Positions 35,068 to 47,660 of a stretch of 64,000 nucleotides of DNA are shown here, piece after piece. How positions within the stretch are numbered: the stretch's first letter is position 1; every line of letters starts with the position of its first letter. Under the pieces are notes generated by a model. The model did not search any database. It was not told the origin of the DNA and worked only from the letters and a program-made list of their open reading frames with translations. Source of the DNA: Rhinopomastus cyanomelas (lineage: Eukaryota > Chordata > Aves > Bucerotiformes > Rhinopomastidae); NCBI GenBank assembly GCA_013400115.1, contig VXBP01002267.1:108344-172343 (forward strand), read 5' to 3'. Both the position numbers and the translations under genes were made by a program.

Positions 35068-35290
35068 TTGTGCCAGGGAAGGTTTATCTTGGCCATGAGG
35101 AACAATTTAGTCTCCAAAAGAGTTGTCAAAGCCTGGCACAGGCTGCCCATGGCAGTGGTGGAATCCTCATCACTGGAGGGATTTATGGGCTGAGGAACAT
35201 GGGATAGTGGTGGCCTGACAGAGCTGTGTTAACAGTTGAATTCAACGATCTTAAAAGTCTTCCAATGTAAACAATTCAGTTATTCTATGA
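35068..35290 (+). mobile_element. CR1 3' fragment, old and diverged
   Basis: 'TTGTGCCAGGGAAGGTTTAT', 'GCCTGGCACAGGCTGCCCAT', 'GTGGTGGAATCCTCATCACT' and the tip 'AACAATTCAGTTATTCTATG' identify it. Small deletions and many substitutions show that it is older than the type A and C copies. Confidence 0.87.
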
Positions 35291-38200
35291 TAAGAAGACA
35301 GTCATTTTAGCTGATGGTCTCTGCCATTTATAAGTGAAGGAACATATCACACAAAATAAAGCACTGGGGTTTTCTGATAAACAAACTAGTCTCCATTCAG
35401 TCAAAGTGGTAGCCTTTTTCCAGGATAGTCTTGATTTTCTACTACCAAACTATGGGTCTCAGAATTATATTCTGCTTCACAGTTTCATATTTGTGGCCTG
35501 CAGTCATAGGAAAAGTTAATTCAGTAGGACCGCAGTATGGGACGTGCCGTTCGAGACAATAGGAACAAAACATTTCTTCTTCTCTCTAGCTACCATGGCT
35601 ATAAAAAAAGATAATCAACTTTATCTTCCAGAGATTTTGCCTTTGCTTTGTGTCCTTCAGGATCCATTGGTTTCTTCTCTCTTCTCCCCAGCCAGCCATT
35701 CTTTACCAGAAGCTTTCACTGTTATTGTGCATCAGAGGTGCTAAACTAAAGAGAGAATATTAATTAAATAAATAAATTTGCTTTTACAGCCTCTTCTATC
35801 CTTTTAAATTCTCTGGAGACACAAAGCAGAGGAGGGATTTCCACAGCTGTATTGTCGCAGATTAGTATGAAGAAAACCCTTGATCCTTTCTGCGTGCCTG
35901 AAAGCCTACAGTAATCATATTAATCCAGGGATCCTTATTGCTGGTTAATGGAATTCTTTTAATATTGACCCAAGTTTCTAGCAAGTAGATTTGCATTGAT
36001 CTGGTGATGTATAGAGCTCAAGTAAGTCTATCTATGTGTAAGCAAATTAAAAACCTTAAGCTTCCTAAACAGCCAAACTGTATATATTCCCATGTTGAAA
36101 AACTGATGCTCTGATATTCTTCTGAGGACATTTCTTCTAAATTTTATGTAAAGAGACACCTTCAGCTTGTTTGATAGAAATAAAGATCCCCACAATATTT
36201 AAGAAAGAGACACATACCTGATTTCACACTTAATAAAATCCAGTCCAAAGCCACCAGAATGTCTCTTTGTAATTAGAAACTGCACCTTGTATTAGCTGTA
36301 GCACAGCACTGATAATTCAGCAGCTGGCATGACTACAGAACTGCCTGGTCACACATCCCTGCATTTCTGCCTGAGCACTGAGTCTGATGTCTTTCGAAAG
36401 AAGAAAGTTAACACAGCCTTGCTGGAATGGCTGCTGTCACAAATTCCACAGCAGCCTCACCCAAAGCACTCCTCTTTAAAGTCAATTTGGTCTCAGCGTG
36501 GCTCTTCCATGTCCCAGGATTAAAAAAATCAGACATACAGATATCAAAACAACATTATGCTTGCTGTATAAATACAGTGTGATGACAGATTAATGACACT
36601 GCCTCTGAAATTTACTGGTCAAGAAACAGTTCTGGAAAATACTCTGTCCCCCTGGTTGCTTTGCCGGAAGTCCAACAAAGCCATGCTGTGATTTCTATGC
36701 CTCAAGCTACCTTCCTGAACTATATTTCCCCTATACTTTCCCTTTTTGCAGACTATCACACGAGTATTCATAAACCACACTGTTTGTCATTAATTGTCAC
36801 TAGTATTTGTTCTCTACATCATGCTTCAAGATATTTTCCAGCCACCAGGAAAGCCAAACTCTGGAACTGACTCAACTCCTATGATGGGGTGGAGAGCAAA
36901 ATCCTTAACTAGTTTTAAAACTCAGGTTGATAAGTGAAGAGGAATCTATTCTTGGACTTCCTGAAATATCAGGAGTCTGGACCTCATGGTCCATGTACAC
37001 CTTGCCTATCTGGAATGTAGAATTACTAGGCATAATGTTTGACAGAGTCACTAAGAATATCTAGCTAATCAGTCATATGTCAATATTTTAGGTGGCATTT
37101 TGAAGACCACGAGTGACCTCAGTCCCTTCAGCCCCTGTAGAAATCCCAGATGCTTTTAAATTTACACTTTTCTGTTTGCAGTAGTGGTTACAAACTCTAT
37201 TCACACAGACAGTTCTCATGCCCTGGTATTAATCCGACAGAAAGGAGTAGAACAGAAGGAGTGTCCGTGTTTTAAAGAGACAGGAATGAAAACCAAATGA
37301 GAGATTAGAAATTCTGTGCAGATGCAAAAGCCAGAAGCTGATCTAACCTTTCCTGATCCTCCCTGCAACACCTAATTTGCATGAACATCTCCCTTCCTGT
37401 GATGTGCATCTCCTGTTGAGTCTGTCAGAGGAAGCTGAATCAGGAAACATTTCCCATTTAGATGTGAAACTGCTTGGCTCCACAGTAGTCAATCTCTGTT
37501 GCATAAAGCAGATACCAGAAACAAGGACAGCCCTGAGGAAACTGTCTCCTGTACTCCCATGCTTCCTGCTGTTCCTCAGTTGTCTCATTATTCCATTGAA
37601 ACAGCATGGATATGACAAAGTCTCGTTAAAGGTAGCATTTTCTACGAAGCCTACTGAAGTGTGCACATCTGATCTTTTAGGGCATATGACTAGCTCCAGC
37701 AAAGAACAGATCCCAAAACCATCATTCAAACCAGCAAAAATGCAATACAAAACCACAACCAAACACTTCCCTCCCCATTTGGCCCCTACCTGCCTTCCCT
37801 GGGCACCTGTGTCTGATTTTTCAGGTTTTCCCAGTTTCATGCATCTGAAGTACCACAATATTGACTTGATGTCCACTATTTGCCTACACTCAGCTGGGCT
37901 TCAGAAATGAGGTACTTGAGCCCCAGAACTTCAAGGAGAGGAGGAAGTCAGATGCCCAGATCATACCAGCAGTATGAGGCTTTCCATTAAAGACCCTAAC
38001 CCATAGCAGTCTAGGAATCACAGCAAGCAGATGGCAACTCAACAACATAGTAAAGAGGTTAAGGATTTAAAGTCCTCCTCTGACTGAGGGGATTCTGTGC
38101 CCTCCACCACATAACTCATCTCAGAGCTTTCTGTCACCCAAAAAAGGAATCGTTCTTGCTTCAGATGTTCTGCTTCTGAAAAAATTAAATCCTAATTCTT

Positions 38201-38389
38201 TAACTGAAAAAGGCAAGAGAAAAAACCTTGGGGCAGTCTGTGGATGGTCTACGCATTGTGTGTCAAACTTCATTCTTTAGTTCAGCGTGGTGCTCACGTT
38301 TCTTTCTGTGTAAGAGCTGAAGTTACTTCCAAAAACAGAACTTGGCTGTTTTTGACAATTCTGTCTCTTTATTTTTCATCTAATAGATT
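35291..38389. other. 3.1 kb single-copy non-coding DNA
   Basis: No gene or clear repeat. Two 177-codon frames lie antiparallel over 37343-37910. They resemble no family and are probably accidental. The segment 36840-37010 has a faint CR1-like feel but no diagnostic block. Confidence 0.5.
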
Positions 38390-38735
38390 TTTGAATTCAA
38401 CTGAAAGTCTTTACCTCCCTAATTTATTGTGGCAGTGAGTTCCACAGAGTAACTATATATGACATAAAGGGGCATTTTCTTTACCAGTTTTAAATTTATT
38501 GCCTTTTAATTGGATTAGGTATCCTCCTGTGCCTCTTTCACAAGACAGAATAAATAGGAGCACCTGCTGACCTTCTTTGTGACATACATTATTTTATATA
38601 CCTTTGTCATGTCACTTCTTATTAGTCTCTTTCCTAAACTAAATAGCTGTAATCGTTTTAATCTCTCCTATTGTGGGATACTCTCCAACTTGTAATCATT
38701 TGCTTTGTCCTTTCTCAAAAGTTCTCGGGTGTCCA
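38390..38735 (-). mobile_element. ancient CR1/L3-like relic, minus strand
   Basis: The string of segments 'GTGGCAGTGAGTTCCACAGA', 'CCAGTTTTAAATTTATTGCC', 'ATTTTATATACCTTTGTCAT', 'TCACTTCTTATTAGTCTC' and 'TTTAATCTCTCCTATTGTGG' follows, in the same order, the layout I remember for the reverse complement of CR1/L3 elements common in turtles, crocodilians and other amniotes. That layout is not typical of the recent avian subfamilies elsewhere in this window. It corresponds to the ORF2 C-terminus and is heavily decayed. The match is from memory and was not searched. Confidence 0.75.
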
Positions 38736-41700
38736 GGTCTCTCTAGGTATGAGTCTAAAAGTAACGCATAATTTACAACGACTCAACCTTTAGGGAAGTT
38801 GTTCAGACAACTAGGTTCCTTCTATGATCTGTCCTTTCTATGCCAGTGCAGATGTATCAGGCAAGCAGTGGGATGAGCTGTGTTGGTAGCGATATTTGCA
38901 AATGAGGTCAAGCTCAGCCTCAAATATACTCTTTGGGCCAGCACTTTGGGGTGTGTCCCAGCTCGGGGCTGCTTTTACATTCACAACGAGTTCGAAACAC
39001 TAATCAAATCCATCCCACATGCACCTCTCCAGTGCTGATGCCTGGAGTGTGCTTCAGGTGACCTTACCAGACCTTCCTGGAGCATCTTCTGCCAAGTTTC
39101 CTCTCAATGCCTGTGGGTTGGTGATTTCATTTCCTCCTTATGAGGTGGGTCCCAGACAGCAGCTCATGATGGGAAGTCCCAGCACCCAGTGCAAGCTGCT
39201 CACCCAGTGCTCCCAGATTAGGTTCCTGCTGTCAATAGAAACTAAAGGAGATAATGTCCAGTCTCAGTATCTCTGAGCTACCACATGTGCTGAACAGACA
39301 AATTCATACGAGCATTGAACGCGTAGCTCAGGGTAGCATCAGTGCCAAAATGCAGGTCAGACGCTTGAGAGCCAAAGCTTTCTGATCTCCCCCAAATATT
39401 TTTGAGTTCAGGTTCTTTTCTAGGAGGCAAGAGGCTAGGTGAGCTCAGGTGGGTTAGATAATTTCTACCACCAGCTCACAGCATCACAAAACAAAGGTGT
39501 TCTCCTGATGTTGTTCAGCTGTGGCTTAGGTGGAAGTATCTGGAGGGATTATAGTACCTTGACCACATGTAGATGGTGTCTATTCTACACCCCAGGAAGG
39601 ACTCACTGCCATAATCACATTTAGTTTAGAGTTCAGTTTCTATTCTCAAATACCACAATTTAACATTATAGTCCATCTGTCCAGTAGACTCACACAGGCC
39701 ATTTCCTTCTAGCTTTTTCCTTCAACCTCCCCAGGACCTGGTGGCCACACCACAGCACTCAAGCTGCTGAGCCCAGAAAGGGATGCAGCATCCCACTAGA
39801 TATTTCAGTTTTGCTGAGAGCGAGTTCATTCCACACTAACAACTTCTGGTCTGCAGGTGCTAAGAAAATCAGTAAAAACTCTCCCTCTCTTTCTTAAACA
39901 GAAAGACATCCTCCAGCTGAGCCTTTCCTCTGAAGCTTTAGCCACAAATCAAGCAGCAAAACATGCTTTTTGGGGAAACCAGCTGACTGTTCACAGTTCA
40001 GCTGTCTTCAGAACATCTAATCCCAACGATTATTTTCTGAGCATAACACCCACTGCACAGGGGAAAGCAAGTCCTAGCACAATCTCCTTTCTGTGGTGCT
40101 TCTAAATCAATAGCACTCCCCATATTGTGTGGGAAAACAGAGCCATCTACAGGGAAAACCACCCTGGTTTGGGGAAGAGAACAGATCCAGTGAAAGAGCT
40201 GCTGTGCAACCAGCACAAGAGCAGGAGCAGCTAAATGCTGTCACCGGCAGAATGGGGAAGGATACACACATACACTCTGTAAAATAAAGGTTTAGTGAAA
40301 CAGGTTTAGACTTCTGTAGTTTTAGCAAATGGATCGTCAGAGGATTCACCCAGAATCACAACTAATCTAGTTACTAGTAACTAACATGATGGTGTAATTA
40401 CTGAGCAACTGCTGGAAGACACTTCTACTGGTGCATGCCTTGTACACCGACCCGGAGGTCGAGCTATGGTCCCGCTGCACCTTCTCACGCTCAGTTCCTT
40501 CCCCTCAGCCCCTCCACTGCCTGAGCATGCCCACGCCATATCAGAGATGTGCAAGCCAGTGAGAAAGCTCTACGTAATGTAACTGGCTACAGGAGATGTA
40601 AACCAAGTCATCCCCACTGCTGTACCAATGGAAACAGCCAACATCTGGTGGGTTTTTTTGTATTTAAGAGCAGATGTTCAGTTCTCTGATGGTGACCAAC
40701 AGCCAGCGGATAAAATGAGACGTTTCACCAACAGCTCAGGGAATGATGCTAGATCTTCATATGCTTCCATGAAAGAACCTCAAGCTGAAGTCTCCCTTAA
40801 TTCATGTTCCTGTTGACTGTCCCACTACATGTCTTCAACAGAGATGATGTTAAAGGAAAAAAAAGGAAGAGGAGTTGGCTCGAAGCAGTGACTGGAGCAA
40901 GGTGTCTGGAAATTAAGGAGCTAGTGGAGCAGCTGCTATAAAATGCCATGTTAGAAGCAGAAAGTCTTCAGTATCAGGGGCTGCTACAACTTAGGGAAAC
41001 AGCTCCAAGAGTTCCCCATGGCCAGATAATAAAGGATGTTTTGTTACATTAACACAGGGGCCTCCATACTTAGCTGGATTAAGCCAATTAAAATGGCACG
41101 AAATCAATCTTTCTTTAAATACTTAAAAGCAGAGCAAAAATTAGGTTGAGTGAACCCTCCCAAATTGATTTCCATTCCTGTAATGACTGATTTATGTGAT
41201 ATATAAAGTTCGGTTTCAGATCTAGCTGAACTTCTAAATGTTTGTATGTTCTTACTTATTCAATCAGGTTCTCTTGAAGGATTATTATTTTAAACTCATC
41301 CAGACTTGAGCTTTTTGAGTTATTAGAAAAAAATTCCATAGGCTTACCTTTGGCTGAATTTAATAGTAGTTTTAATTTGATTAAACCTAATTGAATTGCA
41401 TTAAATGCATCCTGCAATTTTATATGTACTGACTGAGCCGTACAGTCAATGGAACAAAGTCATCAGTGGAACAGTACAGCTTTGAGCTTTAATATTGCTG
41501 ATATAGGTCATAATATAGGAAACTTGGCCTTTTGTGGGTAGGAAAGATTTCCCTTGGCCTAGATAGTCTCAAGTTCTGTGTCTCATACCTTATAGTTTCT
41601 ATCTAGCTGAGATATCATACATGGAGATGCCCAACAACAACCCTGTCATGAGATGGCTATTTGCTTCAGTGTGAGCTGGACAGCCTGGGAGGGTCAGGTC

Positions 41701-44223
41701 ATGCATATGGGTGGTCTGGAGCCTTGTTAGCACAAGTTCCACCACTCTCCTTGGACAATTACATCTGAAGGCAAAAACTAGTGAAAGAAATTATTTTACA
41801 AGGCTTTCACTGCCCTTTCTTCTGCTCTGAGCTTAAGTGACAAGCACCTGGTAATCAATTTGATGTGCAGTATAAGCTCTCACAGACAAGGGCTGCTCTT
41901 CTTGTGTGCACATACAAGGTGAGATATGCCACACTTCATTTTAACTATCAAGACTAGACTAAAGGAGTTGTCCAGGCTTCTGCTGCACTCTGCAGAAAGT
42001 CCTTCTAAGCAATTAATCCTATATCTGATACTTTAATTTTAAGACTATGGAAAAGTCATACTCTGACTCATATGTAAATGCTTTTTTAACCTCAACTCCT
42101 TGCCTTGCCACCCATCCAGCTTGTCACTTGTAGCCTCAAGAGGTGGAGGAGAGGTGTCAGGGCAGGACCTTTATATCCATGCTGATACTGTGCTTGGTCA
42201 AAATCAGTCCAGCTGAGGGAACAGAGCCTTGGGGAAGCCCCCAAAGGGACCGAGTTGAGGAGGTGGAACGCTGTTCCCCTGGGGCTGACACCATCAGAGG
42301 CAAGAGGTTCATCTGCAGAGAAGATATAGACAGTAGAAGCCAAACAAGTTTCTCCAAAACGGAAGCTGAACCTGCAAATGAAAAAGAGATCTCTAGATCT
42401 TTATCTTCAGGCAGGTTGTGCAATTCTTCCTCTAGCTTGTCTGCAGCTACTCTCCACATCGCTCAGGAATTCAGTGAGCACTTTCTACTCCATCATCCAA
42501 GTCAGAGACCCCGGGCAGAGCCCTTTGATACCATTTCCCAGCTCAGCTGTGATTCACTGCCCACTGCACAACCAGCTGCATACCTGAAGTGGGAGGTGGT
42601 CTCCTTCTCAAGCTGGTATCAGAACAGTTCAGAACAGCTATATAGTTGAAGTGTCATACAAAACCAGGCCTTACACAAAGCCATGCCTACAAGTAAGGCA
42701 CTCGGGTAGTTACAGGTGAGCAAGTGGATGGGTTGTGCACACTTGTTTACTCACTTTTTGTGCCTGTTCTCTGATAATGAGCCGCAGTTATTCAAAACAC
42801 TGCAGCAATAATAAAGACAGTTGGCTTCCAAAAGCACAAATGCATGAAAAAGGGTAAAAAAGCAACACAAAATAACGTCTGTTTCACTCAGCATCCTAAA
42901 CTTAGTTAAGAAATAAAACTTCCTCTGACTGTTATGGAAAGAAAAAGCCTAAATCTAATTTCCTTTTCTGTTTTTCACAGGATGCTCTGTAATTTTCACT
43001 TCATTGCAAAGTATTTCTTCAGGGACAAACTCGCAGTAGACAGGCTTGACACGTGTCTCTGATTTTCTGTAAAAAAGAACGTGCAGCTTCTTCAGGGAAT
43101 GGGAAGGTAGAACAAGTGTCTGATTAATCAACTGAATTAGAAAACAAACCCTAAGACTGGAAGTTAGTGGTACAATGGGCACCTTGTCTGCACGAGAACA
43201 AACGTGTGCGTTTGGGGTGCAGGGAAAGGGATTTCTCTCAAAGACATTCACTTTCTAGTAACAGGAAGAGAGGAAAGAAGTAATCTAAGGGATTATCTGC
43301 ACCAGATAAAAGTCCTTGGATCAACTCCCATGTCTATCAACAGCTCATCTCCAAGAAAACATAATGGAGCCCACAGATGGGACAAAAATGGATGTTTACC
43401 TCATAGAAAGTTTTCTCCCATGGTCTTCCATTACGAGATGAAATCTGCGGGGAAGAGGTCTGTTGGGTTGTGCCTTTCTCACCCTAAACCATCATCTTCC
43501 TCCTTGCTGACATCAGTAATGATCTCTTCACTCATGCTTTACTTTGTCTGAAAGCAGGGTGGGGGAAATAGCTCATAATGCACTTAGGGAAGATTGTCAG
43601 TGGTGGGGGAAGCAACTGGGAGACAGTTTTCTCTGTTTCTTCATAACTGTCCCATGTAACAGCTCATGCTGGCTCAGTCCCAGGTTTTCCAAAACATAAG
43701 ATGAGCTGAAGAGCTTCATCTGACTGAAGAGTCAAAAATGTACACATGTGGATCTGGCCATAGCAGTTGACATATTTAGTGCCACTGTTCAGGCAGACTA
43801 TGGGATGGGGAGAGGCATGACCCCAGCACTCTGTCTTGCTCTGCAATTATCCTACATTTCTGTACCTGCCAACCAGGACAGGATTTTCTCATTTAGTTTT
43901 AGGGTTGATTTGTGTTATTTTTAACAAAGTTTTCCTTTAGGTTTTGCATCATGTTTCTGTGGTGTCTTGTATTAAAAAAATCACTTCAGGCAAAATAGGA
44001 CAGTAGTCTCCTGTTGGTGTCAAACAGAACTACATGAGAGCTCTAAATACTACTTCTGTCACTCAGGGTAATTCCTAAGGCTAAAAGGAAGTGACACTAC
44101 TGCCTACTTATACAGCAATGATTCTGTTTTGACTCTTCTCTCATCAGGGAACTTCACCAAACACACCAAACAAAATTTCAGGAAAGATCAATCCTGTGCC
44201 CCAAGATACCTTGGCAGAGACAA
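38736..44223. other. 5.5 kb single-copy DNA, longest CR1-poor stretch
   Basis: No gene or transposable element recognised. It contains an AT-rich block at 41040-41500 with many ATTA-type cores. A 168-codon frame (42143-42649) has two overlapping antisense frames and no known domain. Confidence 0.5.
41040..41500. promoter_or_regulatory. AT-rich block, possible conserved non-coding element
   Basis: Repeat-free and rich in homeodomain-type cores (GATTAAGCCAATTAAAATGG at about 41078; TTTAATTTGATTAAACCTAA at about 41371). AT-rich neutral sequence can look the same, so support is weak. Confidence 0.15.
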
Positions 44224-44950
44224 CAGAATCACAGAACATTAGGGACTGGAAGGGGCCTCCAAAGATCATCCAGTCCAACCCCCTGCCACAGCAGGACCAC
44301 CTAAATCAAGTCACACAGGAACATGTCCAGGTGAATTTTAAACATCTCCAAAGATGAAGACTCCACAGCCTGCCATGGCAGCCCATTCCAGTGCTCCGTC
44401 ACCCTCACCATGAAGAAGTTCCTTCAGATATTGATATAGAACCTCCTATGTTCCAGTTTACACCCATTGCCCCTTGTCCTATCATTGGATACCACTGAGC
44501 AGAGCCTAACGCCATCCTCCAGACACCCACCCTTTCCATATTTGTAAATATTAATGAGGTCACCCCTCAGTCTCCCAGACCCAGCTCTCTCAGCCTTTCC
44601 TCATAAGGGTGATTCTCCACTTCCTTCATCATCTTTGTGGCTCTGCGCTAGACTCTCTCAAGCAGTCTTCTGGAACTGAGGGGCCCAGAACTGGACACAA
44701 TATTCCAGATGTGGTCTCACCAGGGCAGAGTAGAGGGGGAGAACCTCTTTTGGTCTACTAACTACCCCAGGATGGCACTGGCCTTCTTGGCCACAAGGGC
44801 CCATTGCTGGCTCATGGCCATCCTGCTGTCCATCAGGTCCCTTTCTCCTACACTGATCTCCAAAAGGTCAGACCCCAACCAATAAGGGTACCTGAGGTTG
44901 CTATTAAACACCCTGCTTATGTTCAAGCACTTTAGATTTCCACACAGGTA
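44224..44950 (-). mobile_element. long CR1 copy with ORF2 remnant (type A), minus strand
   Basis: At ~730 bases this is among the longest copies here. The 3' end (left) reads 'AGAATCACAGAACATTAGGG', 'ACTGGAAGGGGCCTCCAAAG' and 'GTCACACAGGAACATGTCCA'. At the other end the minus-strand translation gives N-L-R-Y-P-Y-W-L-G-S-D-L-L-E-I-S and D-S-R-M-A-M-S-Q-Q-W-A-L-V-A-K-K-A-S-A-I-L-G, matching the region of CR1 ORF2 just after the reverse-transcriptase catalytic domain. Frameshifts occur between the two parts. Confidence 0.94.
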
Positions 44951-46829
44951 CAAAAGAATTCCAGGGCAAATCATGGACTCGAGTGACCTACGTGGCTCTT
45001 AAACACTGGATCACACAGAATTACTCTGAGGAAAATGTGCAAGTTTGGCAAATTCCCTGAAGCAACTCAAGTTTCGTGGGTCCACCTCCAGTGAATGTAG
45101 TTTTGATTCATACAGAAAGCCACACACTTCTTGGTCGGCTAAACACACGCAGATAGTCCTCACAGCTGGATAAATTCAAGTCACAGCAGTTAGGTTCAGA
45201 TCACAGCATCACTTCTGTCAGCTGAGGGTTCAGGCTGTGGCTTCTCCCCCCACATTATTTTCATGATCTGCTCTCAGATGCTGCTTGTAACCTCAACATT
45301 TCCAAAGAGCAAGGAAAAAATACTCTATTTCTAGCCAGTTACTCCATTGCCAGTACACTAAGACTTGCTATTGATTTTCTGTCTTCAGCTGCTAATGTGG
45401 TGCACTGCTCTCTGGTTTCCTCCTCACAGGTCACTAAGATTTATGGCTGACCTGAAGGAGATGAAACCATCTTCTAGAAGCCATCTGCTGCTGACCAGCA
45501 CTGGGTCACATATACCTCCTGAAAGCTTCAGGTCACCCCAGAAACTCTGCTGGGCCTTTTGCTCCTCATATGGGACAGCTTGGCTTATTGTTGCCATATT
45601 TACTGGCCAGCTAATTCACATCCTCCTCACTCCAACCACATTTTAGTGTAGCCGTGAGATAAAATGCAGAGTATCTGAACACGGTATCTGCTTCATCAAG
45701 ATGCTGCTTGGCAACAGGCCTCCAAACTAGGCATTTGCTGGTCTTTCATTACTCTCTCCTAAGGGAAAAAGGTCCTGGCATATTTGAAGGGTTTTTCGTA
45801 GGATACTGCTAAATAAACCAACGTTGGGTTGGGTGAGTGTGGAATAAATGATAAAACCTACAGCTGCAGACTGGGGAGGGAGCATAAGGGATGCACAAAA
45901 GGAAGGAAGGTCTGAGGTTAGGATCCTCATATGAGACACAGGAGAGGATTTGGGATGAGAGGGATGAAGTGGAATCCCTGGCCCATGGACAGCTGAGGGT
46001 TAGGATTATAGCTCCTAGCGAGTAAAGCTGCAAAATTCTCTCAAAAAAATAATTAAGGGCTTGTACTGGCCACTTTGTCTCAGTGGACTATAGTCCTGGC
46101 CTGTGAATCAGCCTAGGATTTGGGTTTGGGCTAACAAAGTTCAGGGTTACAGCTGGGGTAGGGCTGGAAAGGGACTGCCAAAAGAAACTGAGGGTTGCAA
46201 AATGAATTATCCCCTGAGAAAGATGTTTCATGCAAGTTTACTACTATTAGGATCCAGAACATTATTTCTAATAAGATTATAGAAAATCCATAGCAACAGC
46301 ACTCAATATTTTAATGCTTTCCTTTCCTTTGCCCAACTTCAGTCTTTCCTGCGCAGAACTGCATCCATGATATATTTCTCACCTTGAACTTATGGAAACA
46401 GCTGGAAACTAATAGGAAGATCCAAAGACTGAATCCTCACACGTACTGAAAAAGCCCACCACTCGGTACACAGAAACATCAGCCAACTCAAATAAAACCA
46501 GCTCCCCCCAGAATAACAGCTGAAAGCAGTTGGAAGCCAGGAGAGCATGTGGAAGAAGCATCAATCTCTTCAAACTAAGAATCATGTTAAAATCAGGGAA
46601 TGGAAACGGGTCCTCTGGTTGCCAGAAGAGCCCCCACCTTGCTCTGCCCATGTGCTGGCCAGGACAGGAAAGAGGTGGATAGAAGTCCCATGACTTTGTG
46701 AGATCACAGAAGATGAGGCCAGGATCTTCTCAAAGATCCAAACCTCAAATTGCTGTGCCCTGCAGCCTCCTCAGTCCCACCTATGCCAACATCTCCTGCA
46801 GCAGCCTCAGTACAACAGTAAGGTGAATT
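44951..46829. other. 1.9 kb single-copy non-coding DNA
   Basis: No gene or repeat recognised. A splice-acceptor-like pyrimidine tract ending CCTCCTCACAG at 45430 leads into a featureless frame and is not called an exon. Confidence 0.5.
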
Positions 46830-46985
46830 GTAGAATGGTCTGGGTTGGTACTTTTAAAGCTCTTCCAGTAGTACCCCCTGCAGTGAGCAGGGGCATCTTC
46901 AACTAGATCAGAGCTCTGTCCAAGAGGACCTGGAACACTTCCAGGGATGGGGCACTGGCCATCTGTCTGGACAACCTGTTAATGG
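46830..46985 (-). mobile_element. CR1 3' fragment (type D), minus strand
   Basis: 'TAGAATGGTCTGGGTTGGTA', 'CCCCTGCAGTGAGCAGGGGC', 'ATCTTCAACTAGATCAGAGC' and 'CCAGGGATGGGGCACTGG' parallel the left part of the copy at 4184. About 155 bases, truncated. Confidence 0.9.
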
Positions 46986-47149
46986 GGAACTCTTTGAGCT
47001 TCTGCCTGGAAGCACTGTCCCCAGTCCTCTCCTGGCAGCCTGGCTTTGCTGGAAAAGGGAGAGACTGCACGTGAAGCACCTCTAAGGTTTTAGCTAAAGG
47101 GCAGCCTGTAGCCAACGAATCCCTGTGATTTGGCTCTGTTCAGACATTT

Positions 47150-47300
47150 TGAACCCATTACAGCCAAATGGGCCCTAAATGTCCCTCAACATGTTCCCAT
47201 TATCCGTAATTTAATTAGTTTATTGAGATTATCAATGAAAAAACATTATACAATTAAAACATTTGCACTCAATCAATTTTAATCGTATTCACTACAGTCG
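47150..47300. promoter_or_regulatory. candidate conserved non-coding block (unverified)
   Basis: Repeat-free, with TTTAATTAGTTTATTGAGAT (TAATTA 47212-47217), ACAATTAAAACATTTGCACT and CAATCAATTTTAATCG. It leads directly into CpG-bearing TCGCGCG at 47297-47303. It may form one regulatory unit with the CpG-rich patch that follows. Confidence 0.22.
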
Positions 47301-47660
47301 CGCGTGCCAAACCAGATGCCTCCTAGCCTGAGATAAGTGAAGGAAAAGCAATTTTTAAACCCCTCGTTTACTCAAGTTTCATCTGGTCAAGAAGTGCCAC
47401 AGTCGGGAGGATTTTTTTTTCCCTTCCCTGGGAGAAGCCAGAAGTCGCCACTTCCCCCTGTCCAGGAGTCTCCACCGGTGCTTCAGCACCATCTAGTGCT
47501 GCTGTCGGGAAACCGTCTGCAGCCGGCAGCGAAAATCCACCGTCCGAGGGCTTCGGGCTCCTTGAGGAGTTCCGTAGCCGAGCTTTGGTGCCTCGGACTC
47601 TTGAGGTAGTAAAAACGGCACATCCGACACCCTATTCCACTTGTTCCTACTTCTGTCGCA
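47283..47660. promoter_or_regulatory. CpG-rich patch with CTCF-like site
   Basis: CpGs are concentrated at 47283-47305 and 47475-47650 (about 14 in the second 175 bases), while flanking sequence is nearly CpG-free. Within it, CAGCACCATCTAGTGCT (47484-47500) on the reverse strand reads AGCACTAGATGGTGCTG. That matches the CTCF core CCASYAGRKGGC at 10 of 12 positions. Three overlapping frames run through the patch but none resembles a protein family. Confidence 0.3.

Noticed and set aside
36840..37010. Faint resemblance to an old CR1 3' region
   Set aside because: No diagnostic block such as TTCCAACC or terminal ATTCTRTG repeats was found.
37343..37910. Two antiparallel 177-codon open frames, the longest outside CR1
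   Set aside because: About 0.7 frames of this length are expected by chance in six frames of 64 kb. The two overlap on opposite strands and show no domain, signal peptide or splice context.
42143..42649. 168-codon plus-strand frame
   Set aside because: Overlapped by two antisense frames and one other plus-strand frame; composition is Ser-rich without any recognisable motif; treated as chance.
45365..45646. Possible exon after a CCTCCTCACAG acceptor-like site
   Set aside because: Single acceptor-like sites are frequent. The frame has no known domain and no donor or neighbouring exon was found.
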